Assembly (NCBI GenBank): GCA_009761415.1
Contig: QUOL01000016.1
Location: 496,001 to 560,000 of the forward strand
Reading direction: 5' to 3'
Source of the DNA: Sarcomyxa edulis
Taxonomy: Eukaryota; Basidiomycota; Agaricomycetes; Agaricales; Mycenaceae
Length of the DNA: 64,000 nt
Shown here piece after piece: positions 20,943 through 33,811 of this stretch (positions within the stretch are counted from its first letter, which is position 1; every line of letters starts with the position of its first letter). The notes beneath the pieces are model-generated. The model was not told the DNA's origin. It searched no databases and saw only the letters and a program-made list of their open reading frames with translations. A program made the position numbers and the translations under genes.

Positions 20943-23440
20943 TCATTCAACCGCATTCGAGCCTTCGTTTGTTGCCTGATGGCTGCGTGTACGATATGCG
21001 GGTCCCGCGCTGGTTCCAGGAGGGACGCGTTTGCCAGACTCTTGAGAACTGGTCTTAGTAGAGAATTGACTGCGAACCGGTTTGCGTAAGGAGGATATGG
21101 CAATATTGCCCGGGTCATGGCGTTTCCTTGGAGGGTCAGGATTGACATCGACTAAATCGGGGGAACATTTCTTCGCACTTTCGGCGGCCCAAAGCGTATC
21201 AAAGTCGCTGCATTTCTCCACAATTTGATCGAAGACACTTCCCATGAACTCGTGTACACGCCACCACCTGGCTACCGCGATTGGACGTTTCTTTTCCGCT
21301 TTGTGATAGTGTATTACAAGGATCTTACGTCCTTTTTCCAGTAAGGCCCCAAGGAATCTGAGGCTCTCGGGTAGATATTCAAGGCCATCTTCGAAGCCAT
21401 CGGTCAGGATATCTTTTCGGTGTCCATACGAGTAGAGGTCGGGCGGGAAACATTCATCCCTGTTTTGATCGTGGACGGAGGGTAATGAGATGTCACCCAA
21501 CGAACTCTTAAAAAAGAGCATCCACACTGCAATCCACCAGGTGGACTCCAGGTCGTGCAGAGTATTATACCGCAAGACAGGGTGTTCGGCCTGTTCATCG
21601 TCCAAGCTATTGAAGGCATCAATACCATTGTTGTCAACAATGAAGTGGTATTCTTGGTCCTGTATCTCGACTGCGATGAAATCTGGAGTTCCCTGCTTAT
21701 GATTAGCAATTAGCTGCAATACTGGAATCTGGTCTACTAGTAGGGAAAACGAACCGTCTTTGCTTCATGCGAAGAGTCTGCAGTTATATGCTTGGCGAAC
21801 TCGAAATCACAGAGCTTGCCGACGCCGTTATGCCAGAGGATATTGGCCGGGCTGATATCGCGGTGTACATAGCCAAGAAGAAAGAGGCCGTGAATAGCTG
21901 CATATAACAATTGCTCAATGTCCAAGGACAAGGGTGAGCGAGATAAAGAAACGTTTAACGTACCGCGTGTGATGTCAGACAAGGCTTTGAATATATTATG
22001 ACAAGAAGTGAGTTCGTGGATGGGCGTGCCAACCTCAGCAAATACGATGCGATAATGCTTCATGGGCTGGAAGCGTTCGAAATGTTTAGATCGGTAGCCT
22101 TTCTCCGACGGGACCTCTTGTCCACGCATCATCACCTCCTTAGTGGCGTCTACCACCCCATTGATCTTGACGAGTGCGTGGGTAATGACAGTCAGAAAGT
22201 ATTGTGTCGGATTTTCGATGCCGTACGCCTGTTTAGGATAGTATCGGTGCTGTGTGATTTTTCTTCTCTCTTCGTCGTCTTCGCCGTCTTCGTAAGGGGG
22301 ATACTTTGGTAACTGTTTCAGGTAGTCGATGAGTCGCTTCTGAAGGTCGCCCTCCAGCTCAGAATCGCAATCAACCCAGACGTCTTTCAAAGCCACCGAT
22401 GTCTTAGATTCGTCCCCCTCAAGGTACGCTTCCCACACCCTCGTAGCAGGGCCACGGATAGGGCCCAATTTACGATCTGAAAGAGCCTTCTTCGTCACGT
22501 ACACCTTTTCTCCGACCTGCATCTTGTAATGGGTCTTCCCAGTGTCTAGGTCCAGGAAACGAGTCAGAGTAGGATCATAGCCTAGCTCAGCATCAGAAGC
22601 GGCGAATACAAGACAGCCAAAGACGCGAATCAGAGTTGAAGGATTCTGATGGCAGGGTGATTAGATCATAGACACTAGAAATTTAGAGGAGGTACGAACC
22701 TGTCGCCAGTCAAAAGGCTCAGAAACCATCACATGAGAGCGAGAGAATATCCAGAGTTTCATATCCCCATCTTCTACTGTGATGCCAAAAGCAAACCGTC
22801 GACGTGGATTGTCATTCAACATGTGCTGTCCAGCCCATACGATCTTGTGGTCGTTCTGAAAAGGGCAAGGGTGAACGCAATCAATGATGGTATCGCTGGA
22901 GAGATGATCGAGACTCACATCTCGAGCTGAAGTAGCATCGACAGTTTCCCTATGTTAGATTACCACTGCAATATCCGCCCATACCGAGTCAGAGGCGGAA
23001 ACTGAATCCTTGGAAGTCTCCAGGACCAGGAACTCAAGATGAAAGTCGCGGCGACAGTGCGATTGTCCGAATACGGAAACGTTGTCAGAGCTATCAACAT
23101 AATCCAACCTGGGTGGGCGAGATCTGAGCGCGAGACATTTGACAGTGGCATCAAAGATATGCCGAAACGAGCATGATCCTTTCGATTTTACATTCGTCGG
23201 AGGGTCGCGAAAATATTCGTAAAATGTGTTCCTAGATAATGCCTTGGATATGCGCGTTGTATCTCGGTTTGAAATGGGAGGCAGAATAGACTCGATGTAG
23301 AAATCCACGCTGACTTGCGGGATGTTATGAAAGTGAACGTCAGCAACCATAGCGGCCTCGTCCAGTAGTGTGCGATATCGAGAGTATGATGAATTCCTCT
23401 GAGTGTCCATGGATGTTCGACGCGTTTGAGGTTGTGACAC
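20943..23440 (-). pseudogene. FunK1 fungal protein kinase, copy B, with in-frame stop
   Basis: It is collinear with copy A from MSQPQTRRTSMDTQ (ATG at 23440) to the C-terminal AGPAYRTRSHQ. It shares PQVSVDFYIES, HKIVWAGQHMLNDNP, WVDCDSELEGDLQKRL, GYVHRDISPANILW, KLCDFEFAKHI and LHDLESTWWIAVWMLFF. At 22957-22955 a TAA follows IAVVI where copy A reads VIEEKKVKDAST, and the frame downstream of it still resembles copy A. No plausible intron removes it. The kinase domain lies after the stop, so the annotated start cannot give kinase. Either this is a recent pseudogene or translation begins at a later ATG. All other splice sites look usable, and the sequence is otherwise undecayed. Confidence 0.72.
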
Positions 23441-23896
23441 AGATTAAAGTTCTAATCGACGTTGAATCGACGCGTCTCGGAAACGCGTTGGCTTGGTCGG
23501 ATGCAACCGGGGTCCTGCACCGTGACAAGCCTCATGCTGGAGCGCTGCAAGACACCAGTGCTCTAACGACCTTCTACTAGTTCCTAGCTGGCTTGGGTGT
23601 CCTTCTCATCCTGCGGTTGTAGATGGTGCCCGAGAGGACTGGTCCAAGAAAGAGTGGATGAATCGAGAGAGCTTGTACCGAGTTGTATCGAGTGATATCA
23701 AAAAAACTCTCCATCAAAGCACCGACGGGCTATAGCACTATAGCTCTTCTGGACGTCTTCTGTACATCTTCTGCTGGATGGCCGGTCGTTCGAAGCAAAG
23801 GTGCGACCAAGGTGCGACTGTTGCTGATCGGGATAGAGGTCCAAGGCAAACAGGTCTCAACAGGGCACTCATGCTCCTCTCGAGCTCGTCCTCGAC
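23441..23896. promoter_or_regulatory. Divergent spacer between FunK1 copy B and the Nudix gene
   Basis: These 456 bp separate two outward-facing start codons and should hold both promoters. I see no exon and no certain motif. Confidence 0.4.
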
Positions 23897-24835
23897 ATGA
23901 CGCGACCTTTTACACAACGAACCCTCTCTGCTTTTCGTTCAACTCTTGCCGATGCCATCAAAACATCAGAACGACCAAGTCCCATCGACAAGAACGCTAG
24001 CGTCTTGATCCCCTTTTGCAATGTTGCAGGTATACCAGGCATCTTATTGGAAGTTAGGGGAAAGGCCATGAGAACACATTCTGGTGAGGTGAGGTGAGAT
24101 TTGGCTAACAAAAGCTCTGGTAGAGTGCGATTCTGACTGCCATCAAGTTTCCCAGGAGGAAGAGTAGATAAAGTCAGTGTTGGTTGGAACCAACTTGTGT
24201 ATTTCTATATTGACGAGGAGCGCTGCACTTAGACAGACGCCTCGTTCATCGCGGCTGCACTACGAGAGACACACGAAGAACTTGGTATACCAGAAGAAAA
24301 CATTGAAGTTCTGGGTGAGCTTGGACCCGCAGAATTGTCGTTGGGAAACTTGAGAGTGTGGCCTTACGTTGTGAGTTTCGATTCGTAGTCTCCACGTGTC
24401 TCTTGTAGCCTAACTCAATCAATGCATGGGGCGGGTTAGGGATTCATTCATCAGAGCGCATACCGTGGACCGGACAAAGACTCTCTAGACGCCCCACTAC
24501 CTTCCATCGACCTGGATTCCATACGCCACAAAATCTCCCAACCAGAAGTCGCTAGCATCTTTCATCTACCATTGGTTGCGATGACATCTCCGGCGCGGAT
24601 GAGACAGTATATGTTTCGTGGACAACGGCCGTATTGGGCCATTGATGTGTCTGATCTTGTCGAGGGTGATGCTGCCCAGCATGGTGTTTTGGACGGGAAG
24701 AGTTTAGACCCGCAAGGCGCGATACCAGAGCTACCAGATGAGGTTGGTGGAGGGAGGGGAGGTAGACTGGAAGTCTGGGGTTTGACCGGCTGGTATTTAT
24801 CGTTACTTATCGAGACATTGCGGATTCATCGATAG
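23897..24835 (+). CDS. PCD1: CoA-type Nudix hydrolase (NUDT7/NUDT8/PCD1-like)
   Basis: The ATG at 23897 starts MTRPFTQRTLSAFRSTL. Four exons join as 23897-24093, then TTTCCCAGG at about 24149, then ACAGACGCC at about 24234, then GGATTCATT at about 24441. The joined sequence contains GKAMRTHSGEVSFPGGRVDK, which matches the CoA-pyrophosphatase signature, directly followed by the Nudix box AAALRETHEELGI. A C-terminal domain ends LLIETLRIHR. Members hydrolyse CoA or its derivatives to phosphopantetheine and 3',5'-ADP, in peroxisomes or mitochondria. I see no C-terminal SKL peroxisomal signal, so location is open. Confidence 0.83.
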
Positions 24836-24911
24836 GACGCTGTCGATTGAAGATGCTGTACTGTATGGGAATCTTGTTGTATGTACGCTACTGAATCAAA
24901 AAGGAGGCTGG

Positions 24912-25660
24912 TCATTCCTTTTCTACACCGGTCGTCCGTTGTCGTAGTCCTGTAGTATTGTCCCTACTCGTCGTAGTTGTCTCAGCCGTAGGGTCTACCT
25001 CATCCTTGTCGCCGTCATTTATCTTGTGTTTTATTGCTTTGCGCAAACGACGCGTTTTACGCGTAGTCCCTGAGCTTGGACGTCGCGATTGCCATATCAT
25101 GTAGAGAACTGCCTCGGATATGGCCACTACGAATGCAGCGAATAGGCTCAAGAGGACTCTCTGGTATAAGACCACAAGTTAGCAATAAACACAGCGAGAC
25201 TGCATCGAGACGGACTCACCGACTCATTCCTCCATCCCGTTTTATCCGCAGCCCAATAAACAGCTACACCCGAACCCAATATGCTGAGTAGAGCATTCGC
25301 TAATGCTGTTATGGCCTTTCTATCACTCTTGCGCTGGGCCTCTATTTCCTCGGGTTCTTTTGGAGGAACGTAGGAGGGGAATTTTCGTTCTGGGGATGTT
25401 GTGGTACCTGCTAGAAGAGATATCATGGTATACGCTTGGGCTTCCAATATTGGGGTATGGGACTGTAAGGCAGACAAGCCAAGGGGTGTACGGGACCATT
25501 GTGAGATCGTAGACAGTATTCGGTAAGGAATCGTTTTTGGAATAGGGTCATTCAAGTATGGAGCAAGTTCGAGTTGGATATTCGACGGGAGTAATGGAGG
25601 GAGTGGTTTGAGTGCATCTAGTAGTTGAGATTCGAGAGAAATGTTGAGGTCGTTGCTCAT
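24912..25660 (-). CDS. VMA12: Vma12/Vph2-like V-ATPase assembly factor
   Basis: The ATG at 25660 starts MSNDLNISLESQLLDALKPL. Two exons meet at GWRNES-RVLLSLF (intron about 25157-25216). A soluble N-terminal half is followed by two hydrophobic segments: ALANALLSILGSGVAVYWA and VLLSLFAAFVVAISEAVLYM. A basic cytosolic tail ends TTGVEKE. This layout fits the ER membrane factor that helps assemble the membrane sector of the vacuolar proton pump. The family match rests on the two-membrane-segment pattern. Confidence 0.75.
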
Positions 25661-25865
25661 GGCGGGACCAGGCGGCGAGGTCGACGATGATCGATATCGT
25701 GATCGGAGGCTGCGTGAACGTTGAGACTCAAATCACAAATCAAACAAATTTGCTCTTGTCAGTTGTCCATGTCAATGTCATGCATGATATAGCGCTTTCT
25801 CGTTTCTACACCCCAAGACCCTCTTTTATACTCCCTCGATAGAGCCCCAAGTCCCCGTCCAAAAA

Positions 25866-28291
25866 ATGGCGCAATCGTCGAATATCGAAGAGAGTTGGAC
25901 TGTCGGATTTCATGATGCATGCAGCAGGCTCGATATCAGCAGTATCCAGAGCATCGATTCGTTCGTTGGCGTTATTGATGCCGTATCTCAGGACCTAGCG
26001 CATAGCCAGGACCTCAGGTATAACCTTCGTCTTCGTCCTTGCTAACTAGGAGGATCTGACTTTTTTTGGCTTTCAAGAGAGGAAGCGGGCAATACACCAT
26101 CTGTGTGGTTAGATCTCCGCAAGCTTTGGCGAGATCTTTCTCGGGCGCAGTTGACTTTCTGGGATGGTGACGAGTCTGAAGAGGAAGATGGAAAAAATGA
26201 AGGAGAGGATAAGAAACAACAGAGTCTTAGAGCTCTGTGTGCGAGTCTTGCTAAATTTACCAGGAATATTGTCGCTGGCGTTCCAGGAAATCAGACGAGA
26301 GCTTTGTGAATTTGACACCTCTCTACTTGTAGTATGAATACGCTGACCACTCTGAATCACTTGCAGTACCAACGAGCCTGAAATCAGGCGATTACTCCAC
26401 TACCACACATCATGGTCTGCTGTGGAAGACCGTCAATGTCAGTATCCCCAATTCCCATGGTACATTAGACGGGGCAAGAATAACTAATCTCCCCTCCGCA
26501 GCTTTCACTGTTACCAGAATCCTCACCCAAACCCTTTCCAACCTGGTAACGTCCAATCAAGAGCTTATAGCACAACTCTGGGAAACGTATCTGAATCTTC
26601 GTGAAGAACAAGTAGTGCTAATGTGTGTATTTCCCCAATCGTGGCGCATGCGTGGTTGCTTTTTTCTTCCTTTCTCGTTCGTGTTGCCTAAACTTTTTTG
26701 AACCTAGGATAGACGGACACTCACATCGCCGGATGCACGCACTGTACTTGCATCCTTGGTTCTTATTCTAAACTGCATTCACGGAAACAGTACGCGAGCG
26801 CGAGTACCCTATCCATCGTATCTAGTATCTGTCCTTGTCTAATTAGATTCATTTCCCTTCACAGGAAGATGCTTATCGCCACTCCGGTCGGAATACGCAT
26901 ATGCATATCTCTATTGGACGACATGGTAAAGTTATACGACGCCGATGAGTCCAGTGACGGCGCACGGGCGTTCGATATCGGGTGAGGTCATTTTCACATC
27001 GCGGTCTCTTGCTTCCCATACGCCGATGGGCATGTTGCCACCCACACAAAGCTAACAATCATCGTCCTTTTCTCCTCCGGTCGGAATTCCAGATACGCAA
27101 TTTTCACCCGCTTTGTGGAAGAGAACCTCATTTCCGATCTATACACCAAACTATCCATGTACGTTCAAATCCTCTTATCGATTCCGGCCGCTCCTCGCTC
27201 GACAGCCTTTACTCATCCTGACATATGCTATACTCGTGTATAGCCCGGACGAAATCGTTACACCCCACCAAACGACGCTTCTCAAGCTTATGGACTCGTA
27301 CTTGCAATCTGCTCAGATGTCGGAATCTCAAGTGTCGCCCAAAACCCTATCGATACACCAACAACTAAGTACTTTGTTGTTGACCCGGTTTCTGGCCTTG
27401 GCGGCATATGCACAGCAGGCCATTCGCTGTAGTCTAGGATCCGCCGCAGATGCTGTCGTTTCTACAGCCACGTCCCTCCGAGGCGATCAGTCTCCGTCGA
27501 AAAATGCTCCGGACAACTCGCAGCGTCTTTCATCGGCCCCGGCCCCTCCATCGGAATTGGATGTGCTCCTTCCTAAAGTCTGTGAGGCACTTGTACTCGT
27601 TACGCAGTGTATCGTGACAATCACCTTAGAGGCCGATGGGCAAGAGCCACTCAAGAACCACGCCACATCAGATGGCTCCACGTCAAAAAATCTGAAGGTG
27701 TTTTTCAGCGATACCCAATTATCTAATGATAGGTTGCCGGAAAGTCTGATAGGTGACTATATCTATCTATCTTTTTGCACTCCGTAGCGCTCCGATTAAA
27801 CTTCTCCTTCCTTGTTCATACAGAACTTCTGAGGCTCCTAGATCTATTCCTCCCCCGAATTCAATTCGGCAAGCCGGTGGTTTCGCCGACATCCCCAGGA
27901 CAGACGCCTACGCCTACACCTGCACAAGGACCCGCGACAACACATGATCCAACAGGATTTTCCTACCTCAAGCGCGACCTCGTTCGCCTCCTAGGTATAC
28001 TCGGTCACGGCACTAAATCGGTGCAAGACCGTGCGCGTCTTTGTGGTGGCATACACGTTGTGATGAATTTATGTGTCGTCGATGAAAGAAATCCTTGTGA
28101 GTCTTTGCAAAGTTCCTCCGGGTCGCGGAGCTGATCAGAGATTAGATATACGAGAACACGCTATCTTCACGCTACACAACTTGTTGAGGGGCAATTCGGA
28201 GAACCAAGCGGTAGTGGATGGCATCAAACCAACGGGTGAATGGGATGAAGACGGTGTCCTGCGAGATACCCCTGGGGCTGTTCGAAAGTAG
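25866..28291 (+). CDS. CTR86: Ataxin-10 / Ctr86 homologue
   Basis: The ATG at 25866 starts MAQSSNIEESWTVGFHDAC. About eight exons build an all-helical, armadillo-like protein. Its C-terminal Ataxin-10 domain (27960-28291) is well conserved: FSYLKRDLVRLLGILGHG, IREHAIFTLHNLLRGNSENQ, then VVDGIKPTGEWDEDGVL and DTPGAVRK. Ataxin-10 proteins act in cytokinesis and ciliary or septum-related processes in other eukaryotes; yeast Ctr86 is essential and poorly understood. The middle region carries a Ser/Pro-rich loop near 27480-27560. The gene converges with LEO1, with about 90 bp between stops. Confidence 0.85.
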
Positions 28292-28381
28292 GCTAGGTTT
28301 TTACAAGTGAGTATAGATGGACAAAAAGCAGCAGCGGTGTAGCAATAGATCGTAAAATAGTAATATAGGGAACGGATGTTT

Positions 28382-30186
28382 TCATTCCTCCTCTTCCTCT
28401 TCGAAGTCGATAGCCCGTCGTTTCCGCGAACCTCCCGTTCCACCTACTCGACGTACCTTAAACTCCTCTTCCTCCTCCTCGCTTTCGACATCCATTTCCT
28501 CGTCCTCCCTGTCGCCGTTGACTTCTGCCTCTGGATTGACACTTTGCCCGGTTTCTGCACCGTCACTTGACGGTCGTTGCCGTCTCTTCGCGTCTTGCTG
28601 AGCTTTGAGTTTCGATTCAAGTTTATCCAACAGTTCTTCCTCCATCTCGTCGTCCCCGTGTTTTCTCTTCCTCTTGACACCCCCTTCAGATCCTCCTTCT
28701 TCGTCGGATGAATCGGCAACTACAAAGTCGTCCTCCTGATAGTCTCCAGCACCTTTCTTAGCGTCGCCCTCTGTTCCTTTTCTCTTATTTTTTCGCGCCG
28801 AAGCCCCCGATCCCATCCCTTCTTCGTCTTCTTCGTCTGATGGTGCAAACTCGTGACCTTCTTCATCATCATCACTCCAAACATCATGCCCGGCGCGTTT
28901 CCTAGAAAGTCGTCTCTTCCTACCTCCACCAAATCCATCATCCATATCTGCCTTCTTTTTCGACTTCTTAGCACTTTGCTTCATCAACTCCAACTTCTCC
29001 CGTTCCGGGTCCATCGTGGGGTCGGGCGCCATACGAAGACGTGCGACCTTGTTGTGTTTTTGACCGACAGCACGTACCAACATTTGATGGGTCTCGGATT
29101 GCATGCCTGTTGGACGTAGAGTCATGTAACCTGTGACCAGCGCCTCGGCTTGCAGGACTTGAGCGCGTTTGTGTTGGGCGACGAGGTAAGTCAGTCCTTG
29201 AGATTTACCAGGCGCCAGAGATTGAGATTGAGACTGAGACTGAGATGAACCAGGTATTTGGGATACTTGAGGGCCGCCGAGAGCTTGTCGAGGTACCCCA
29301 CCGGACGTGTCGATACTTCGGTTTATATCGAATAGTTCTTTACCTAGCCGAAGACTGAGCGTCCCGTCTGACCATCGAATTATACGGCTATTTGATTGTC
29401 TTCGCTGAACGGAGAGTCATTAGTTGCGAAAAAAATATGTGAGATATGGTTGGCTCACGTCTTGTCCACTTTCATCCTTGGTCCATCTCCATCGTATCGT
29501 GTTCTCTACTTTGAGTTTGATACTCATACTTTTTTCTCGCAATGTCTCTGCCTGTAAAGCTTCTTCATCTTCCTGCTCGGGCCCCATGTAAGTGTCCGGG
29601 TGGTAAGGTTTGGAATCTACTTTGACAAAGTTGGGCATTCGAATCACCCAATTCTAGAGAGATACGTGGTCAGGTAATTCGATATCAAATGCGCATAAGA
29701 GTCATATCAGTATACACTCACGTCTCCGTCTGAACTTTTTGGCACTGGGATGTTTGGGAAGTCTACGTTTGCTTCTTTGACTTCCACAACATCCGGGGCT
29801 CGGTCGTCTTCCTCATATTCCAAGGCTTTGCGAGCGTCTCTTTCCGCAGAAGGTAGTCGATCAGAATCGTGCCCCGAAGGCTCCGGAGAAGCGACACTTC
29901 TAAGAGAAAGAGAGAAAACTAATGGTCAACTCGGAACACACAGAGTGATCGAAGGTTGGTCTTACCCGTCAGGCTTCACTCCCTCCACATCGTCGTCGTT
30001 CCCGAAAAGATCGGCCATTTCCTCATCCTGCTCTGCCTTTGGCTCTTCCTCAATCTTTGGGACATTTTCGGAGTCTGATGGTAGCATTTCTACATCTTGA
30101 GATTCGGTGATTTCTAGAGGAAATGATACGGGTAAAGCTGGAGTCAAATTTGAGGGGGGTATCAGGGCATTAGCCAGAGAGGACAT
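28382..30186 (-). CDS. LEO1: LEO1, Paf1 complex subunit
   Basis: The ATG at 30186 starts MSSLANALIPPSNLTPALP. An acidic N-terminus leads into the LEO1 core: NWVIRMPNFVKVDSKPYHP, then IKLKVENTIRWRWTKDESGQ, SRIIRWSDGTLSLRLGKELF and GLTYLVAQHKRAQVLQAEAL. The long C-terminus alternates Lys/Arg and Asp/Glu blocks and ends DFEEEEEE. A short SQ-repeat (SQSQSQSQS) lies near 29235. LEO1 works in the Paf1 complex with RNA polymerase II on chromatin during elongation. Introns fall at about 29409-29459, 29655-29721 and 29899-29965. Family length and order are as expected. Confidence 0.93.
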
Positions 30187-31100
30187 TGCGAGTTTTCAAT
30201 GGATTCCTGAGGCGTTGACTGGCCGCGTATATTGTTTGAACCGCTGATGAATGGGAGGGAATTGTACTTGAGGTCACCGTGACTGTTGGAACCGTCGAAG
30301 TCGCGAGGTCACGTATGTGACGAGTCACTCCTGATCCTGAGGCCTCGGTGCCAGAAAAGGCAAGTGTCGATGGAAAGAGGCTGTTGTCTTTTAGACGCTC
30401 AGCGCTCACGACACACAGCCAGCGATTGGCTTCGTAAATCAGCCATATCTATAGCCATACCTTGATGTTGTTTACAATGGTAATCGGGAGACTCTTTGGC
30501 ACGTATCTTTCTCGTATGTCTCTCCTCGGACTTTCTTTTGATTGTGCTATCGTGTCTGATGACTTCCATGAGCGATTTAGATTTACAGGGGGATGTATAG
30601 GCTGTGTTTCAGCGGGCCAGGCGCTTCTCCCGTCGTGACTCACCAGTGACACGTCGCACGAAACGCAGCCTCTTGTCACTGCATCTATAGGGATCGCCCG
30701 TTTCATTTGAGCCTGCATGGACAGACATACGAGGATTACCATCATATTCTTGCCGGTGATGCTTTGACGGGATATCGGCGTAAGATGATCGTCCGTGTCA
30801 ATGAAGTATACAAGTTGCAACGTCTATTGGGACTTGGAAAATTAGGTTCAGACCTCTACTAGCGTTTTACTGTGACTAGTGGATGTGATAAAATCTGGCA
30901 ATGAGCTGACAAGATTGTTACATTCTAGGCGCCGATTCAGGTAGGCTATTGCGTTTTTTTGGAGATAATAGATATCCCTTAACAGCATCTCCGGCCGGCG
31001 CCGAAGACTTGGCCGACAGAAAGGCGGAGGTGGTATAAAGCTGTTGTCTTTATATACTCTCCTCTCACTGCCTTAGCATACCCTCTCATCCTCGACTCCT
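30187..31100. other. Intergenic region upstream of LEO1
   Basis: About 0.9 kb between two divergent genes. No exon is convincing on either strand. Promoters of LEO1 and the gene beginning near 31104 should be here; a TATATA stretch occurs near 31050. Confidence 0.4.
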
Positions 31101-31103
31101 CTG

Positions 31104-32846
31104 ATGAACACAGTGTCTAAGCGGTAGGTGTATCTCTAAATTCCAGTGCTCTTGTCATTCACGTCGTTGGGCCTTTTATATTCTCGATCAACAGTCACTT
31201 ACTTGCTGGACGCCCGCAAGCAATTACGATCCTATCTCAAACACAAGTTTCATCGAAGAGTGATTGGCAACATCATCACCTCCTCTCGCCCCATCTCGCC
31301 ATGTCAAGTTTCAACCACGACTTTGTCAGTTTCAAACTCAATCTTTACCGTTAACACAGCTGCTCATCCGACAGATTTATGTGCATACAGTCTCAGGACC
31401 CCACTTCTGATAGTCAGGCGTTCCAGGAACTATACGCCCCTTCAAACTCGGCGGAAGTCCCACTGGATCCTTCGTTCTCTGCGTCCTCGTTGAACTCGAC
31501 ATGGACTGACCCAGCCTACCCACTACGCAGCGATTTCCCGCAGGGTATCCGGGTCGACATATCAGCGACTCAGAGGCTTCCTATGCAGCCTAGCTACCCA
31601 TCCGCTTTGACCTCCACGCCCCAGTGGTCTATGGATGCGGATTACTCTCCGACCTCTGCATCAGAAATACATACAGAATCTTCTTCGAACTATTCAGCGT
31701 TACAGATATCACCCGACAATTCATTCTCATATTACCACTCCGACAACAACCTGTATAACAATCATCATCTTTCTGTATATAATCGGCAAGATCGGTCTCC
31801 GTCGATAGAAGAGTTGGTCCATTCCTCAGAATACTCCAGCTCTAATCATTTATCTTCCCCATCGACGCCGTCCAGCCAACATAATCCCTCCCGTGGGGAG
31901 TCATCCCCGGGGCAATCGCCTGTCATGCAATTCTCGTCCCAGCAGGGCCAAGAAGTGAGTGACCGTTGCTTTCGGCCTAAAGAATCATCATACTCATGCT
32001 GAGCGGTACGTCAGTCGCAGAATGCGAGCTCCAGCTCCATTGCCATTGCTGGCAAACCACGGCCGCTTTACACACACAGGCAGCAATTGAAATTCTTCCG
32101 AGATGCTGTGACCCTCCCCATAGCTGGGTATCCTGGGATGTTTATCCCACAGATGATGTACAAACCACACACGAACAGTGACCGGCGGCGATACGTCGAG
32201 GAAGTGGAGTTGGAGGCGCCTATTCAGTTCTGGGCAGACCATCCACAGGAATGTGGTATCTTGTTGTCAGACGCATTGCACGCTAGGGTGAAGAGACTCG
32301 TTAATCGCGATGAGACGGTATTTGAAGGGCGGGGACCGAGCGTTTCAATTCGTCTTGAGGTACGTCGTCTTTCTCTCCGATGCTGTGTTCCTGGCATATC
32401 TAACCTCTTCTTACTCTATTCTCAGTGGCCAGGTGTGTTATCTTCTCGAACAAATATATTCCTCTTTTATTCAGCGCTAAACGTTCGTTTTCATGAGGCT
32501 ACCGACCTTTCAGCCGTCAGATCCCTACGAAGGATTTTAGGAGTCCACCCGGTCCCATTACACGGGCCAAGCTAGCGAAGAACGTGGCCAAGTGTATCCA
32601 GAGGTTCATCTTGGTGCGTGTTTAACGCATTATATTCTGGGTGTGATCATCGCAGACGATTTTGTTTACACATGAACACAGGAAAAACATAGTCATCCTA
32701 TGGAAGATGACGCGGATCCAAGATGGCGAATAGGCACAGGTACAGGTCCAGATCGGATTACTCTGGACGACCTTATCCTTGTCAGCCTCCACCACGTTTC
32801 CATGGGAAGTTGGCAGCCGCAGCTCCGTTTGAGGAGGCCCATTTAA
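31104..32846 (+). CDS. Hypothetical Agaricomycete protein with Ser/Tyr/Asn-rich N-terminus
   Basis: The frame is certain from 31379 on; the start is less so. An ATG at 31104 with a donor after 20 nt could splice in frame to near 31375, or translation may start at 31379. The N-terminal 190 residues are low-complexity, rich in Ser, Tyr, Asn and Pro. The conserved C-terminal part begins near 32050: RPLYTHRQQLKFFRDAVTLP, IPQMMYKPHTNSDRRRYVEE, FWADHPQECGILLSDAL. After the Arg-Leu-Glu end at 32358 comes a 7-nt exon (32426-32432) that completes the WPGY motif, then ITRAKLAKNVAKCIQRFI and a last exon ending LRLRRPI. I know similar mushroom proteins only as hypothetical. The prion-like N-terminus hints at a regulatory or DNA-associated role, but that is a guess. 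Confidence 0.7.
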
Positions 32847-33811
32847 TGGTTTGAATCCATCTCAGTAACAGCTTTCGGTGATGTCCTTGCCTGCTTTCCA
32901 TATCTTCTTTGCTAGTTTCACTTGCTACTACCCATCCAAAAGCATTCATCAAATATCATTATCGATCGCGAATGCCATTTCATGTAGATTCCATCTTACT
33001 GACACTTTTGTTACCGTTACGCATCTGGTAACCTTATGACGTATACGCTCTTTGTTCTTCTATTCCCCATTCGTTCTCACTTCTTGTTATCGTGTCCATC
33101 TTCCCCTTTCCGTTCTTTTCCCTGTCTCTCCGCGGAATCCTCGTCTTTCTCATAGTGCCAGTGTAGCATACCGATATACCCCTTGTCCTTGATATAGCAC
33201 CAGTACAGTCCTTGAATTTGAAAACCAACAAGCAGACATGCATTCCGTGGCAGATTGTGATTATCTCAGCAAAATCTCAGTGTAGAGCTTCTTCAAGTTC
33301 TTGTGCGTGTAGGTGCTCAATATTAATGTCGATCGAGCCGCGGAGTCATAATCAGATTGTTTGCCATCATTAGGATCAGAAGCATTGAGCCTATTTATAG
33401 AATGCCCCCGCATACTTAAACCTGGAGACCGACCCAAAACCACAGTGGTCTCCGAGAGACCCACAAAGCAGCCTGGCTCCAGCTCAAGGAAGTCTCTTTC
33501 ATGCTCGGACTCATCAATCATATATATTCAATTTGAGGGAAATTTATCTCTTGATCGACGATCAGCAGTATTTAGAGTGGCATTTGAGTGGCACTAGATC
33601 AGACTGATGGCAGCGAAGGGCAGCGAGTGCTGCAAATAATACCAAGAGTGATTTAGAATTTTTACATATTCAATACAAACGAGAGATCAAAGAAAACTAC
33701 AGCTACAGTAAGGCCGTGGCCATGATGAAAACAACGAGAAACTTGGAAACTTATTGGATACAGGACGCCCACTCCTTCTCTACCTTCTCAACTTGGTATC
33801 ACCATCACCCT
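32847..33811. other. Intergenic region
   Basis: About 1 kb without a sure gene. An 86-codon open stretch on the minus strand (33521-33261, starting MIDESEHERDFLELE) has protein-like composition but no homologue that I know and no clear splice partners. Confidence 0.35.

Noticed and set aside
30449..30820. 123-codon minus-strand frame upstream of LEO1
   Set aside because: No recognisable motif, and the frame shows no conserved segments; likely chance.
33261..33521. 86-codon minus-strand frame
   Set aside because: The composition is protein-like, but I found no homologue, no splice partners and no promoter, so it is only mentioned in the intergenic entry.
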